NCBI RefSeq assembly: GCF_016758255.1
Contig: NZ_QYAD01000001.1
Coordinates: 496,001-560,000 of the forward strand
Direction: 5' to 3'
Length of the DNA: 64,000 nt
Origin: Leucobacter chromiireducens subsp. chromiireducens
GTDB lineage: Bacteria; Actinomycetota; Actinomycetes; Actinomycetales; Microbacteriaceae
Every line of letters starts with the position of its first letter. The first letter of the stretch is position 1. The notes beneath the pieces are model-generated. The model was not told the origin of the DNA, made no database searches, and saw only the letters and a program-made list of their open reading frames with translations. A program made the position numbers and the translations under genes. Positions 24,827 to 33,678 of this stretch are shown here, piece after piece.

Positions 24827-26613
24827 CGGGTGACCTCCGTCTTCAACTCGTCGAGCTGGTCCTGCAGCTCATTGCGGGTGGTTTCAAGCTGAGCGGTGTC
24901 GCGGGCGCTGAGCCCGGGCTCCGAGAGCTTCCACTCCACGCGCTCGAGCTCCGTGGTGAGGCGGCTCTGCTCCTGGGCGCTGAGCCGCTCTCGCTCTTCG
25001 GCACTGAGTCGCTTCTGCTCTTCGATACTGAGTCGCTTCTGCTCATCGGTGTCCAGCCGCGCCTGCTCCTTGTCTGTCGCTCGATCCCGCCCGTTCGCCG
25101 TCACGCCGCTCACCTCAACGCGGCCAGCGAGCAGATACACGGTGACGTGCGAGGCTTCTGCGGCGGCCTGCTCGTACCCTGCCGTACCCAGGGTCGGCAT
25201 ATTGGCGGTGATGGTGCGGGCGAGCAATGGCCCACCTGCGCCGCGGGGCTCGTCGCCCTCTTCAAGGATTGCCCCGGCGAGGACACGGACCTGCACAACC
25301 GCGGGTGCGTAGTCGGGCATCTCGATCTCGACGTTGCCGGCGAGCTGCCAGACCTCAAGATCTTCACCGGTGGGGGTGCTGTCGTCGAGGACAGTCAGAT
25401 CGACCTCGCTCGTGCCCGCGAGAAGCACCGTTCCCGGCGCGGACGTACCGGCCACGTGCATCGTGCCGAACGGCTGGAACCTGGTGCCCCAGGGCAGCAC
25501 CACGGTGACGAGCAGGGCGATCACACCGCAGCTCGCGAGGAACCCGACCCAGCCGGTCTGGCGGCCCCGAATGCCGGCGACGATGAGAGACACTGCGAGC
25601 ACTGCGACCGCTACGGTGAGGCCGCCGATGAAGGCGGTCGTCGGCGACACGGCGAGGTTCAGTAGCGCCCACGCGGCAGATCCGCCGCCCGCCAGCAGCG
25701 CCAGCGCGAGGGTGATCACGGACTGCGCGGTGCCCATGCGGTGCGTGTCATGGTGCTCGGCGTAGCGGGCGCTCCACTCGTCAGCCTGCCGGCCGACCTC
25801 GTCGCTCCAGCGGGTGGCCTGCTCGGTTGCTCGCTTGCCCCAATCGCTCGCTTGATCAGACGCGCGCTTGCTCCAGTCGCTCGCCTGCTCAGACGCGCGC
25901 TGCGCGTACTCTTCCGTGCGGTCGGCGAACGCGCGGGTATGCGCGGTGAAGTCCGTGGCGGAGTCCGTGGGGGAATCCGGAGTGCCGTTCGTATCGGCCG
26001 TCGGCTGACTGGTGGGAGTGCCAGCCCGACCCCCGGCACCGCGCTCTGCTGAGGCGGCTCGGCCGCGCTTCAGCATCACGGCGCGCAGCCAGAGGACGCC
26101 GCCCACAATGATGGCGATCCAGAAGACCCAGGCAATGGTGCCGCGGAGCCACTCAGGGATGCCCATCGCGTTCCATACGCCCCAGCCCCACACGCTGAAG
26201 GGGGTCGAAACCGGGGAGAAGATCGAGAAGAACGCCGGAATCACAACCAGGGTGGCGATGACGATCGCCGCAGTTACGATCCCGGCGGTCGCTCGCCCCC
26301 GGAAAATGTCCTCCACATGGATGCGCCCGGTGAAGTCGGGAAGGAGCAACCAACCGAGGAGGTAGAGCAGAATGCCCGGGCCGCCGAGAACCGCGAGCAC
26401 GACAAAGATGCCTCGCACGATCAGCGGGTCGATGCCGGCCTTCGCCGCGACGCCGCCCGCGACGCCGGCGAACCAACGCTCGTTGCCGCGCACGATGCCG
26501 AGTCCACGAATCCACGCGAAGAAGCCGCTGCCAAACGGGCGTCCCGCGGGCTGCCCGGCCGGGTGCCCTGAGGGCTGGCCGCCGGGGTGATCGGATGAGG
26601 GGGTGTCGTTCAT
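24823..26613 (-). CDS. PspC-domain membrane protein with LiaF-like C-terminal part
   Basis: A 596-residue protein. After a Pro/Gly-rich start comes a PspC domain (about residues 30-95, GIVRGNERWFAGVAGGVAAKAGIDPLIVR...). Further membrane segments follow, then a soluble amphipathic repeat region (RASEQASDWSKRASDQ-like, about residues 245-300) and three more membrane helices. A LiaF/DUF1707-type beta region contains LAGTSEVDLTVLDD and VWQLAGNVEIEMP. The C-terminal 90 residues are a charged coiled coil with EEQKRLSAEERERLSAQEQ repeats. ATG 26613 is chosen over longer in-frame sequence. The divergent kinase also has a PspC domain, indicating an envelope-stress system. Confidence 0.82.
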   Translation of the reverse strand: MNDTPSSDHPGGQPSGHPAGQPAGRPFGSGFFAWIRGLGIVRGNERWFAGVAGGVAAKAGIDPLIVRGIFVVLAVLGGPGILLYLLGWLLLPDFTGRIHVEDIFRGRATAGIVTAAIVIATLVVIPAFFSIFSPVSTPFSVWGWGVWNAMGIPEWLRGTIAWVFWIAIIVGGVLWLRAVMLKRGRAASAERGAGGRAGTPTSQPTADTNGTPDSPTDSATDFTAHTRAFADRTEEYAQRASEQASDWSKRASDQASDWGKRATEQATRWSDEVGRQADEWSARYAEHHDTHRMGTAQSVITLALALLAGGGSAAWALLNLAVSPTTAFIGGLTVAVAVLAVSLIVAGIRGRQTGWVGFLASCGVIALLVTVVLPWGTRFQPFGTMHVAGTSAPGTVLLAGTSEVDLTVLDDSTPTGEDLEVWQLAGNVEIEMPDYAPAVVQVRVLAGAILEEGDEPRGAGGPLLARTITANMPTLGTAGYEQAAAEASHVTVYLLAGRVEVSGVTANGRDRATDKEQARLDTDEQKRLSIEEQKRLSAEERERLSAQEQSRLTTELERVEWKLSEPGLSARDTAQLETTRNELQDQLDELKTEVTR

Positions 26614-26619
26614 GGTTCT

Positions 26620-26625
26620 AGTCTG
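26620..26625 (-). promoter_or_regulatory. -10-like element of the PspC/LiaF-like gene
   Basis: CAGACT on the minus strand ends 6 bases before the ATG at 26613, consistent with a leaderless transcript but with a weaker hexamer. Confidence 0.35.
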
Positions 26626-26714
26626 AGCGAATGCTGAGCGCGCGGCTATGGGGGTTCCCCCTGATCGAACCCTGAAGAACCCCAACCCGACCCCGCGGCT
26701 GCCCGGGTTGCTGC

Positions 26715-26720
26715 TTGGAT
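26715..26720 (+). promoter_or_regulatory. -10-like element of the PspC-domain kinase gene
   Basis: TTGGAT ends 6 bases before ATG 26727. The hexamer is a poor match, and the call rests mainly on the recurring spacing. Confidence 0.3.
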
Positions 26721-26726
26721 AGGTGC

Positions 26727-28163
26727 ATGACACGACCGCCCCTCGTCCGCGCGACCGACGACCGCTTCCTCGCTGGAGTCTGCGGTGGGCTTGCCGCGCA
26801 TCTGGGAGTGCCGGTCGTGGCCGTGCGGGTGGCAATGGTGGTGCTCGCGCTCATGGGCAGCGCGGGAGCACTGCTCTACGCGTGGCTGTGGGCGACCGTG
26901 CCAAAGGCGGGCGAGACCGACGGGGTCGTGCCGTTGCGCCGCGCACTCACGAAGCCGAACTCCGCCGCGCTCGCCGCCGAACAGGCAGAGCCCGCCCTCC
27001 CAGCGGACTCGGTGGTCGATGCCGCGGCTCCCTGGGTCTCTGATCCTGGTCCTGCTCCTGCACGGGGGTATGGCCCTTCGTCGGGCACAGCTTCTCCTGG
27101 CACTGCTTCTCCTGGCACTGCTTCGCCTGGCACTGCTTCGCCTGAACCTGCCGCGCCTGCCGCGGGCGAGCGGGGGACGCGCTGGCCGATCGCGGAGCTG
27201 CTGTTGGGCGGCTGCCTCCTCGTCGTTGGCGTCGGCTTCGTGCTCGTGCGCCTCGGCGTACGCGTGAACCTCGAGGTGCTTCTGCCCGCCATGGCAGTGC
27301 TCGTGGGAGTCGGACTGACCTGGTGGCAGATCGCGGATCGGGACCGGCCCGACCGCAACCAAGTGCCGCGGGTGCTGGGCGCCGTTGCGCTTGTCGCCGC
27401 GGGCGTCCTCATGTTCTTCATCACGGCGCGCGAGCCAAACGCCTGGACGGTCATTACCGCGGCGTTCGCGGTGCTCGCTGGGGTCGCGCTCGCGATCGCA
27501 CCGTGGTTGCTGCGCGTCAACCGGGAGCTCATGGCCGAGCGTGCGGCGCGCGCCCGGGAGGCCGAGCGCGCCGACATCGCGGCGCACCTCCACGACTCGG
27601 TGCTGCAGACACTCGCGCTCATTCAGCAGCGTTCCACCCCGGGCAGCGAGGTCGCGCGGATCGCCCGTGGACAGGAGCGCGAACTACGTGAGTGGCTGTT
27701 CCGCACCGCGGACGGCGCGGCTCCCCGCGAACGCGAGGCGGCGGCCGAAGAGCTTCGTGCGCATGCGGCCGGGCTCGAGGAACACCACGCCGTGCGCTTT
27801 GAGGTGGTCGAGGTGGGCGCGGCGGGCGTTGCGCCCGAGGCCATCGTTGCGGCGGCGCGCGAGGCGATGCTGAACGCGGCGCGGCACGCGGGCGGCGATG
27901 TCACCGTGTATCTCGAGTCGAACGGCGAACGCGTGTCGATCGACGTGACCGATCGCGGGCCGGGACTCGACCCGAGCGAGCTACCCGCTGATCGGATGGG
28001 CGTGCGCGAGTCAATCCTCGGCCGCATGGAGCGCGCCGGCGGCACCGCACGCATCGTTCCCGGCCCGGGCGGCGGCACGTCCGTGCGACTCTCCATGCTG
28101 CGTGCCGCGAGCGAGGACAATGGAGCTGTGCCCGACACGAGAACCCCGGAGGAAGAACGATGA
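26727..28163 (+). CDS. PspC-domain sensor histidine kinase (NarL-partner type)
   Basis: A 478-residue kinase. An N-terminal PspC domain (residues 1-60, DDRFLAGVCGGLAAHLGVPVVAVRVAMVVLALMGSAG) is followed by an Ala/Pro linker with four GTASP repeats, then about four membrane helices. The HisKA_3 dimerisation box is ERADIAAHLHDSVLQTLALIQQRS with the phospho-His in AHLHDS. The ATPase part has REAMLNAARHAGG and DRGPGLDP. The response regulator gene overlaps the stop by 4 bases. With the divergent PspC/LiaF-like protein it forms a self-contained signalling unit. Confidence 0.9.
   Translation: MTRPPLVRATDDRFLAGVCGGLAAHLGVPVVAVRVAMVVLALMGSAGALLYAWLWATVPKAGETDGVVPLRRALTKPNSAALAAEQAEPALPADSVVDAAAPWVSDPGPAPARGYGPSSGTASPGTASPGTASPGTASPEPAAPAAGERGTRWPIAELLLGGCLLVVGVGFVLVRLGVRVNLEVLLPAMAVLVGVGLTWWQIADRDRPDRNQVPRVLGAVALVAAGVLMFFITAREPNAWTVITAAFAVLAGVALAIAPWLLRVNRELMAERAARAREAERADIAAHLHDSVLQTLALIQQRSTPGSEVARIARGQERELREWLFRTADGAAPREREAAAEELRAHAAGLEEHHAVRFEVVEVGAAGVAPEAIVAAAREAMLNAARHAGGDVTVYLESNGERVSIDVTDRGPGLDPSELPADRMGVRESILGRMERAGGTARIVPGPGGGTSVRLSMLRAASEDNGAVPDTRTPEEER
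27084..27143 (+). repeat. Four tandem 15-base repeats encoding GTASP
   Basis: Four in-frame copies of a 15-base unit (GGC ACT GCT TCT CCT and close variants) inside the kinase linker. Such repeats may vary in copy number between strains. Confidence 0.85.
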
Positions 28164-28846
28164 GCGCACCTGAGACGGCGCAGCTGCCCGCCCCGATCCG
28201 CGTGGTGATCGTCGACGACCACCAGATCTTCCGCACGGGGCTGCGCGCCGAGCTGGGCGCCGAGCTCGAAGTGGTGGCGGAGGCCGCGACTGTCGATGAG
28301 GCGGTCGCCGTGATCGCGGACACTGCGCCCGATGTCGTGCTCCTCGACGTTCACCTGCCCGGTGGCGCGGGCGGGGGCGGGGCCGAGGTGCTGCGCCGCA
28401 TTGCGGGGCTCCCCGGCGCGGCTGAGGTGCGGGTGCTCGCGCTCAGCGTTTCAGACGCTGCCGACGACGTGGTGAGCGTGATCCGCGGGGGCGCGCGTGG
28501 GTACCTCACGAAGACCGCATCGGGCGCGGAGGTGACGGCGGCGGTTGTGCGCGTGCATGGCGGAGACGCGGTGTTCTCGCCACGGCTGGCGGGCTTCGTG
28601 CTCGACGCGTTCGGTGCGGGCGGTGGGGAGATCGCCGCCGCAGACGATGAGCTGGACCGGCTCACCGCACGCGAGCAGGAAGTGATGCGCATGATTGCGC
28701 GCGGCTACGCCTACAAGGAGGTCGCGGCCGAGCTCTTCCTCTCCGTGAAGACCGTCGAGACGCATGTGTCGAAGGTGCTGCGCAAGTTGCAGCTCTCGAA
28801 CCGGCACGAGCTCACCGCGTGGGCGCTCGCCCGGCGGCTGCTCTGA
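28160..28846 (+). CDS. NarL/LuxR-family response regulator
   Basis: A 228-residue response regulator. The receiver domain has VVIVDDHQIFRTGLRAEL, acceptor Asp in VVLLDVHLPGG and Lys in GYLTKTASGAE. The C-terminal LuxR helix-turn-helix is LTAREQEVMRMIARGYAYKEVAAELFLSVKTVETHVSKVLRKLQL. It is coupled to the PspC-domain kinase by a 4-base overlap, and the likely targets include the divergent PspC/LiaF-like operon. Confidence 0.93.
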   Translation: MSAPETAQLPAPIRVVIVDDHQIFRTGLRAELGAELEVVAEAATVDEAVAVIADTAPDVVLLDVHLPGGAGGGGAEVLRRIAGLPGAAEVRVLALSVSDAADDVVSVIRGGARGYLTKTASGAEVTAAVVRVHGGDAVFSPRLAGFVLDAFGAGGGEIAAADDELDRLTAREQEVMRMIARGYAYKEVAAELFLSVKTVETHVSKVLRKLQLSNRHELTAWALARRLL

Positions 28847-28870
28847 GCTCGGTCTCAATTCAGCGGGAGC

Positions 28871-28915
28871 TCGTTCCAGCCGGGTCTTACTTCAGCCGGG
28901 TCTAGTTCCAGCCGG
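28871..28915. repeat. Three short direct repeats at the mannosyltransferase 3' end
   Basis: TTCCAGCCGGGTCT-like units occur three times in tandem at about 15-17-base steps. The last overlaps the final codons and stop of the protein mannosyltransferase; the others lie in the gap. Confidence 0.6.
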
Positions 28916-30503
28916 GCAGCCACAGGTGCGCGCGCCAGAACCACTCGGCGATCGGCTGCCCGGACCACAGCGGGAAGAAGAACAGGGCGACCGCGAGCGC
29001 GAGGGCGAGGAAGACCGCGGTGGCGAGGCGTCGCCCAAGGAGCTCCTCGGGGCTGAGCACTCGGAGCTCCAACGTCGTGTGGAAACTCCGTTCAGGAAGG
29101 AATCCTGGTGCGGCGCTGAAGCTCGGGCCGAGCCGGCACACCGCTCCGATGCACAGCGCGAGCGCGAGTGCCGCAAACGGCGTGAGCACCACCGCGTAGA
29201 ACTGGAACACCGCGGATCGACTCACGGTCGCGACCCAGGGGAGCCACCCGGAGAGGTAGCCGACGAGCACGAAACCAGCGGCCGTGGTGATGGGAAGGAG
29301 CGGTGCCAGGTTCTGCGTAGGGCGCGGCGCGGGCTCTGAACCGCACGCGGATCCCGCGTGCAGCGGTGCGGGTCGCCGGCCCACCCAGAGTGAGCGCACC
29401 GCCCACCAGCCGAGTACCCCGAGCGCCACCACGCCACCCCATGTGACGAGCGCGTTCGGGAGCGGAGACACCGCTGCAACGCACTCGGTGAACGGGCAGC
29501 CGCTCGTCCAGTGTTGCTCGTACATGCCGGTGGGGCGAAGCGCCAGCGGCCACGTGAGTGGGTTCGCCTGGTACGGGTGCGGGGCGCTGAGCGTGCTGTG
29601 CCAGCCGAGCATCTCGCGGTGGTAGCGCAGCAACGACACGGGCCAGGGGACCCCCGGCTCGCGTGCGTGACCGCCGGCCGTCGCGATCCAGCCGACCCAG
29701 CTCGCGAGGTAAGTGAGTGCCGCAGTGGGGAGCGCGACGAGGGCGGTTGCCCCGGCCTGCCAGGTCGCACGCCAGACCGCGCGGGGCTCGCGCGCGCGGA
29801 GCCGTGCGAGCAGATCCCGCACCGTGATGAACACGAGGAAGAACGCGAGCGGGTACAGCCCCGACCACTTCACCGCGGCCGCTGCGCCAAAGGCCACCGC
29901 CGCTGCGATGAGCCAAGGACGGCGCCACCAGATCGGGATCCGGGCTGTGCCACCCCCCTCGCCGAGTGGCCCGCGCTCTGCCCGGGCGAGCTGATCCCGC
30001 CAGACGAAGAGCGCGCCGAGCGCAACGAAGAACGCGAGGAAGCCGTCGAGGAGGCCCACGCGGCTGAGCACCACGTGCACGCCGTCGATCGCGAGGAGGA
30101 AGCCCGCGAGGCACGCGAGGATGAGACTGCGCGACATCAGCCAGGCGAGGCGCATCACCACGCCGACGGTGCCGACCCCCGCGAGTGCCGCTGCGCTGCG
30201 CCACCCCCAGCCGCTTTCGGGGCCGAACACGAGGATCCCGATCCCGATCAACCACTTGCCGAGTGGTGGGTGCACCGCGTTCGACGCCTCGGCAGTGAAC
30301 GCCGTGGCCCGATCCCCAGCCATTGAGGGATCATCGTCCGGCCACACCGTGGGGAACCCGTGTGCAAGCTGGCTGATCGCGTCGCGCACGTAGTACAGCT
30401 CGTCAAACACGAGCGTGCCCGGGCGCCCGAGCGCCCAAAAACGGAGCAGCGCGGCGAGGACGAGCACCGCTATCGGACCCAGCCACCTCACCCACTCGCG
30501 CAT
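28902..30503 (-). CDS. pmt: Dolichyl-phosphate-mannose--protein mannosyltransferase (PMT, GT39)
   Basis: A 533-residue polytopic membrane enzyme that transfers mannose from polyprenyl-phosphate-mannose to Ser/Thr of secreted proteins. The first loop has FDELYYVRDA with the catalytic Asp-Glu. NAVHPPLGKWLI is also diagnostic, as is the MYEQHWTSGCPF segment of the family. About ten hydrophobic helices follow. Length fits bacterial PMTs such as Rv1002c. The donor-making polyprenol monophosphomannose synthase is plausibly the gene at 60746-61513. The start has a TAGGCT -10 element 6 bases upstream. Confidence 0.92.
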   Translation of the reverse strand: MREWVRWLGPIAVLVLAALLRFWALGRPGTLVFDELYYVRDAISQLAHGFPTVWPDDDPSMAGDRATAFTAEASNAVHPPLGKWLIGIGILVFGPESGWGWRSAAALAGVGTVGVVMRLAWLMSRSLILACLAGFLLAIDGVHVVLSRVGLLDGFLAFFVALGALFVWRDQLARAERGPLGEGGGTARIPIWWRRPWLIAAAVAFGAAAAVKWSGLYPLAFFLVFITVRDLLARLRAREPRAVWRATWQAGATALVALPTAALTYLASWVGWIATAGGHAREPGVPWPVSLLRYHREMLGWHSTLSAPHPYQANPLTWPLALRPTGMYEQHWTSGCPFTECVAAVSPLPNALVTWGGVVALGVLGWWAVRSLWVGRRPAPLHAGSACGSEPAPRPTQNLAPLLPITTAAGFVLVGYLSGWLPWVATVSRSAVFQFYAVVLTPFAALALALCIGAVCRLGPSFSAAPGFLPERSFHTTLELRVLSPEELLGRRLATAVFLALALAVALFFFPLWSGQPIAEWFWRAHLWLPGWN

Positions 30504-30509
30504 GCGCCC

Positions 30510-30515
30510 AGCCTA
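30510..30515 (-). promoter_or_regulatory. -10 element of a leaderless mannosyltransferase transcript
   Basis: TAGGCT on the minus strand ends 6 bases before the ATG at 30503. Confidence 0.55.
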
Positions 30516-30555
30516 GGCGCTCGCCGCAGCGGGTGAGCGCGCGCGTCGAGAGGGC

Positions 30556-30561
30556 TACGAT
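30556..30561 (+). promoter_or_regulatory. -10 element of a leaderless proS transcript
   Basis: TACGAT ends 6 bases before the proS GTG. There is no space for an attenuator or T-box leader. Confidence 0.55.
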
Positions 30562-30567
30562 GGTGGG

Positions 30568-32334
30568 GTGATCACACGGCTCAGCAATTACTTCCTGAAG
30601 ACTCTCCGCGAGGACCCCGCGGACGCCGAGGTCGCCAGCCACAAGCTGCTGGTGCGGGCGGGCTACATCCGGCGGCAGTCGCCGGGCGTCTTTGGGTGGC
30701 TGCCACTCGGCCTGCGCGTGAAGGGCAAGCTCGAGCAGATCATCCGCGAGGAGATGGCGGCGGCCGGCGCGCACGAGGTGCACTTCCCCGCGTTGCTGCC
30801 CCGCGATCCCTACGAGGCAACCGGCCGTTGGGACGAGTACGGCGAGACGATGTTCCGCCTGCAGGATCGGCACGGCGCCGATCACCTCCTCGCCCCCACG
30901 CACGAGGAAGCCTTCACGCTCATGGTGAAGGACATCGTGTCCTCCTACAAGGACCTGCCGCTGCAGCTCTTCCAGATCCAGGATAAGTACCGCGACGAGG
31001 CGCGGCCCCGCGCCGGTCTGCTCCGTGGCCGCGAGTTCACCATGAAGGACGCATACTCCTTCGACGTGACCGACGAGGGGCTTGCCGCGAGCTACCAGAA
31101 GCAGCGCGATGCCTACGAGCGCATCTTCACGCGCCTCGGCCTCGAGTACGTCATCGTCTCCGCCGACGCGGGCGCCATGGGCGGCTCGCGCAGCGAGGAG
31201 TTCCTGCTGCCCACGCCGATCGGTGAGGACACCTTCGTCCGCTCGGCCGGCGGCTACGCGGCCAATGTTGAGGCGTACGAGACCCCGGTGCCCGAGGCGA
31301 TCGACTTCACGAACGCACCGGCCGCCGCTGTGTTCGACTCCCCGAACACCCCCACGATCGAGACGCTCGTTGCGCACGCCAATGCAGTCATTCCGCGGGC
31401 CGACGGTCGCCCGTGGGAGGCCGCGGACACGCTCAAGAACGTGGTGCTCGCAATCACGCCGATCGGTGGCGAGCGGGAGCTCGTGGTCGTCGGAATGCCG
31501 GGGGACCGTGATGCCGACATGAAGCGTGCCGAGGTCGTCTTCGGGGGCGCCGATGTTGAGCCGGCCACGGCGGCAGACTTCGAAAAGCACCCGGGCCTCG
31601 TGCGTGGCTACATCGGGCCCGTGCTCGGCGGCCAGGCCGTGCTCGGCACCGAGGGCAGCACCGGCGTGCGCTACCTGCTCGACCCCCGCGTGGTGTCGGG
31701 CACGGAGTGGATCACCGGCGCCAACGAGTCGGAGAAGCACGTGGCGCACCTTGTGATGGGGCGCGACTTCAGCGCCGACGGCGTTGCCGACATCGCGTCG
31801 GTGCGCGACGGTGATCCCGCTCCCGACGGGTCCGGCCCGATTGAGGCCGCGCGCGGCATGGAAATCGGCCACGTGTTCCAGCTCGGACGCAAGTACGCGG
31901 AGGCGCTGGGGCTCAAGGTGCTCGATGAGAACGGGAAGCTCGTCACCGTGACGATGGGCTCCTACGGCATCGGTGTGACCCGCATCATGGCGATCCTTGC
32001 CGAGCTGCACCATGACGACCGCGGGCTCATCTGGCCCGAGGCGATCGCGCCCTTCGATGTGCACCTCGTGGCCACCGGTCGCGACGCTGCCGTGTTCGAG
32101 ATCGCTGAGACCCTGGCCGGCGAGCTCGAGGCCGCCGGGGCTGACGTGCTGTTCGACGATCGCCCCAAGGTGTCGCCCGGCGTGAAGTTTGGCGATGCTG
32201 AGCTGCTCGGCGTGCCGCGCGTGGTGGTCGTCGGACGTGACGCCGCTGAAGGCTTTGCCGAGGTGTGGAACCGCGCTGATGGCACCAAGGAAAAGGTTGC
32301 GATCGCCGACATCCCGGGGCTGTTCTCCGCGTAG
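30568..32334 (+). CDS. proS: Proline--tRNA ligase
   Basis: A 588-residue class II synthetase of the bacterial (E. coli-like) type with the editing domain. Motif 1 lies in [23 protein letters not shown], motif 2 around [30 protein letters not shown], and motif 3 in [13 protein letters not shown]. The insertion domain spans about residues 225-410. The C-terminal anticodon domain includes [28 protein letters not shown] 30568 begins [16 protein letters not shown], the normal N-terminus. It precedes nusA as in many actinobacteria. Confidence 0.97.
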   Translation: MITRLSNYFLKTLREDPADAEVASHKLLVRAGYIRRQSPGVFGWLPLGLRVKGKLEQIIREEMAAAGAHEVHFPALLPRDPYEATGRWDEYGETMFRLQDRHGADHLLAPTHEEAFTLMVKDIVSSYKDLPLQLFQIQDKYRDEARPRAGLLRGREFTMKDAYSFDVTDEGLAASYQKQRDAYERIFTRLGLEYVIVSADAGAMGGSRSEEFLLPTPIGEDTFVRSAGGYAANVEAYETPVPEAIDFTNAPAAAVFDSPNTPTIETLVAHANAVIPRADGRPWEAADTLKNVVLAITPIGGERELVVVGMPGDRDADMKRAEVVFGGADVEPATAADFEKHPGLVRGYIGPVLGGQAVLGTEGSTGVRYLLDPRVVSGTEWITGANESEKHVAHLVMGRDFSADGVADIASVRDGDPAPDGSGPIEAARGMEIGHVFQLGRKYAEALGLKVLDENGKLVTVTMGSYGIGVTRIMAILAELHHDDRGLIWPEAIAPFDVHLVATGRDAAVFEIAETLAGELEAAGADVLFDDRPKVSPGVKFGDAELLGVPRVVVVGRDAAEGFAEVWNRADGTKEKVAIADIPGLFSA

Positions 32335-32358
32335 CCCCGGAGCCCCGGCTCGTTGCAC

Positions 32359-32402
32359 GTGCCACCTGTTGCCGACGCACCCGCGCGGGCGACAGGTGGC
32401 AC
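32359..32402 (+). terminator. Hairpin after proS
   Basis: GTGCCACCTGT and its exact complement 22 bases apart, with weak T enrichment downstream (TTGTCATG). It is probably the proS terminator ahead of the nusA promoter. Confidence 0.55.
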
Positions 32403-32436
32403 TTGTCATGTGGCTGGAGTAATCTAGTCTCTTCCG

Positions 32437-32454
32437 CCCGGGGCTGTCCCCGGG
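32437..32454 (+). other. Hairpin in the nusA leader
   Basis: CCCGGGG-CTGT-CCCCGGG, a perfect 7-base stem with tetraloop, 38 bases before the nusA start. TAATCT and TAGTCT -10-like hexamers lie just upstream at 32420-32430, so the hairpin would be at the 5' end of the nusA mRNA. Confidence 0.5.
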
Positions 32455-32492
32455 TGACATCTGAATAGACAGTTCAATACAAGGAGGCCACG

Positions 32493-33488
32493 GTGAAGAT
32501 CGAGCTGGTAACGCTGCGACAGATCGAACGCGAGAAGGAAATTCCGTTCGACGAGCTCGTTGAGATTATTGAGCAGGCCATCCAGTCCGCGTACATTCGT
32601 CACGCGGAAAACCAGAACATCCCAGTGCCGCGCGAGTCTGATGTGCGCGTGACGCTGGACCGCAAGAGCGGTGAGATCTCGGTGCTCGTACCCGAGCTCG
32701 ACGAGGCAGGGCAGAAGATCGGTGAAGCGTACATCACCACCGACGAGTTTGGCCGCGTGGCGTCGAGTGCCGCAAAGCAGGTCATCAACCAGCGACTGCG
32801 CGACCTGAGCGACGACGCCGTGCTCGGCACCTTCAAGGACCGCGAGGGTCAGGTCGTTTCGGGCATCGTGCAGCAGGGGCCGAACCCGCGCATGGTGCAC
32901 GTCGACCTCGGCGAACTCGAGGCGATCCTGCCTCCCGAGGAGCAGGTGCCCGGCGAAAAGTACCCGCACGGCATGCGCATCCGCGTGTACGTGACGAGCG
33001 TGTCGAAGGGCACGAAGGGACCGCAGGTCGTTGTGTCCCGCACCCACCCCGGGCTGGTGCGCAAGCTCTTCGAACGGGAGGTTCCGGAGCTCGCTGAGGG
33101 CCTGGTCGAGATCGTGTCGCTCGCGCGCGAGGCGGGCCACCGCTCGAAGGTTGCTGTGCGCGCGAAGCAGGCCGGCATCAATGCGAAGGGCACCTGCATC
33201 GGCGAGATGGGCAGCCGCGTGCGTGCCGTGATGAGCGAGCTCGGCGAGGAGAAGATCGACATCGTCGACTACTCGCCCGAGCTTCCGAAGTTCGTCGCCA
33301 ACGCGCTGTCTCCCGCAAAGGTGACCGACGTGTTCATGCTCAACGAGTCGCTCAAGCAGGTGCGCGCGCTGGTGCCCGACTTCCAGCTGTCGCTTGCGAT
33401 CGGCAAGGAAGGGCAGAACGCTCGCCTCGCAGCGAAGCTCACGGGCGCGAAGATCGACATTCAGCCCGACTCGATCATGAACGACTAG
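32493..33488 (+). CDS. nusA: Transcription termination/antitermination factor NusA
   Basis: A 331-residue NusA of the short actinobacterial type, without the C-terminal acidic repeats of the 495-residue E. coli protein. The N-terminal RNAP-binding domain (1-110) is followed by an S1 domain (about 115-185, VVSGIVQQGPNPRMVHVDLGELEAILPPEEQ) and two KH domains with GTCIGEMGSRVRAVMSEL and LAIGKEGQNARLAAKLTG. A strong AAGGAGG site lies 6 bases before GTG. The usual upstream partner rimP is not present between proS and nusA. Confidence 0.96.
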   Translation: MKIELVTLRQIEREKEIPFDELVEIIEQAIQSAYIRHAENQNIPVPRESDVRVTLDRKSGEISVLVPELDEAGQKIGEAYITTDEFGRVASSAAKQVINQRLRDLSDDAVLGTFKDREGQVVSGIVQQGPNPRMVHVDLGELEAILPPEEQVPGEKYPHGMRIRVYVTSVSKGTKGPQVVVSRTHPGLVRKLFEREVPELAEGLVEIVSLAREAGHRSKVAVRAKQAGINAKGTCIGEMGSRVRAVMSELGEEKIDIVDYSPELPKFVANALSPAKVTDVFMLNESLKQVRALVPDFQLSLAIGKEGQNARLAAKLTGAKIDIQPDSIMND

Positions 33489-33504
33489 TTCACCGAGTCT
33501 GCGT

Positions 33505-33538
33505 ACGGGCGGTGCTGGGGAGCCCCGGCATCGCCCGT
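33505..33538 (+). terminator. Long hairpin between nusA and ylxR
   Basis: Sixteen consecutive pairs (two of them G-U in RNA) around a 2-base AG loop, followed by TTTCGCGCG. It may partly terminate nusA transcripts or be an RNA-processing site. Confidence 0.6.
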
Positions 33539-33678
33539 TTCGCGCGGGCCCGCCCCCGCCGGGTGGATTGCCGACGAGCGGGTGCCGAACATGCATGAAG
33601 TACGTACCCTTTGGGGAGGAGTCTGCCCGCAGCGGACGGCACGCCGTCAGCGCGAGACACAGACAGGAAGCTGGTAAG

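Noticed and set aside
28871-28915. Start of a CRISPR array
   Set aside because: The units are only 15-17 bases, directly adjacent and without spacers.
30403-32460. Minus-strand open frame opposite proS
   Set aside because: It is a shadow of proS codons with no start signal or domain. ProS motifs are clear on the plus strand.
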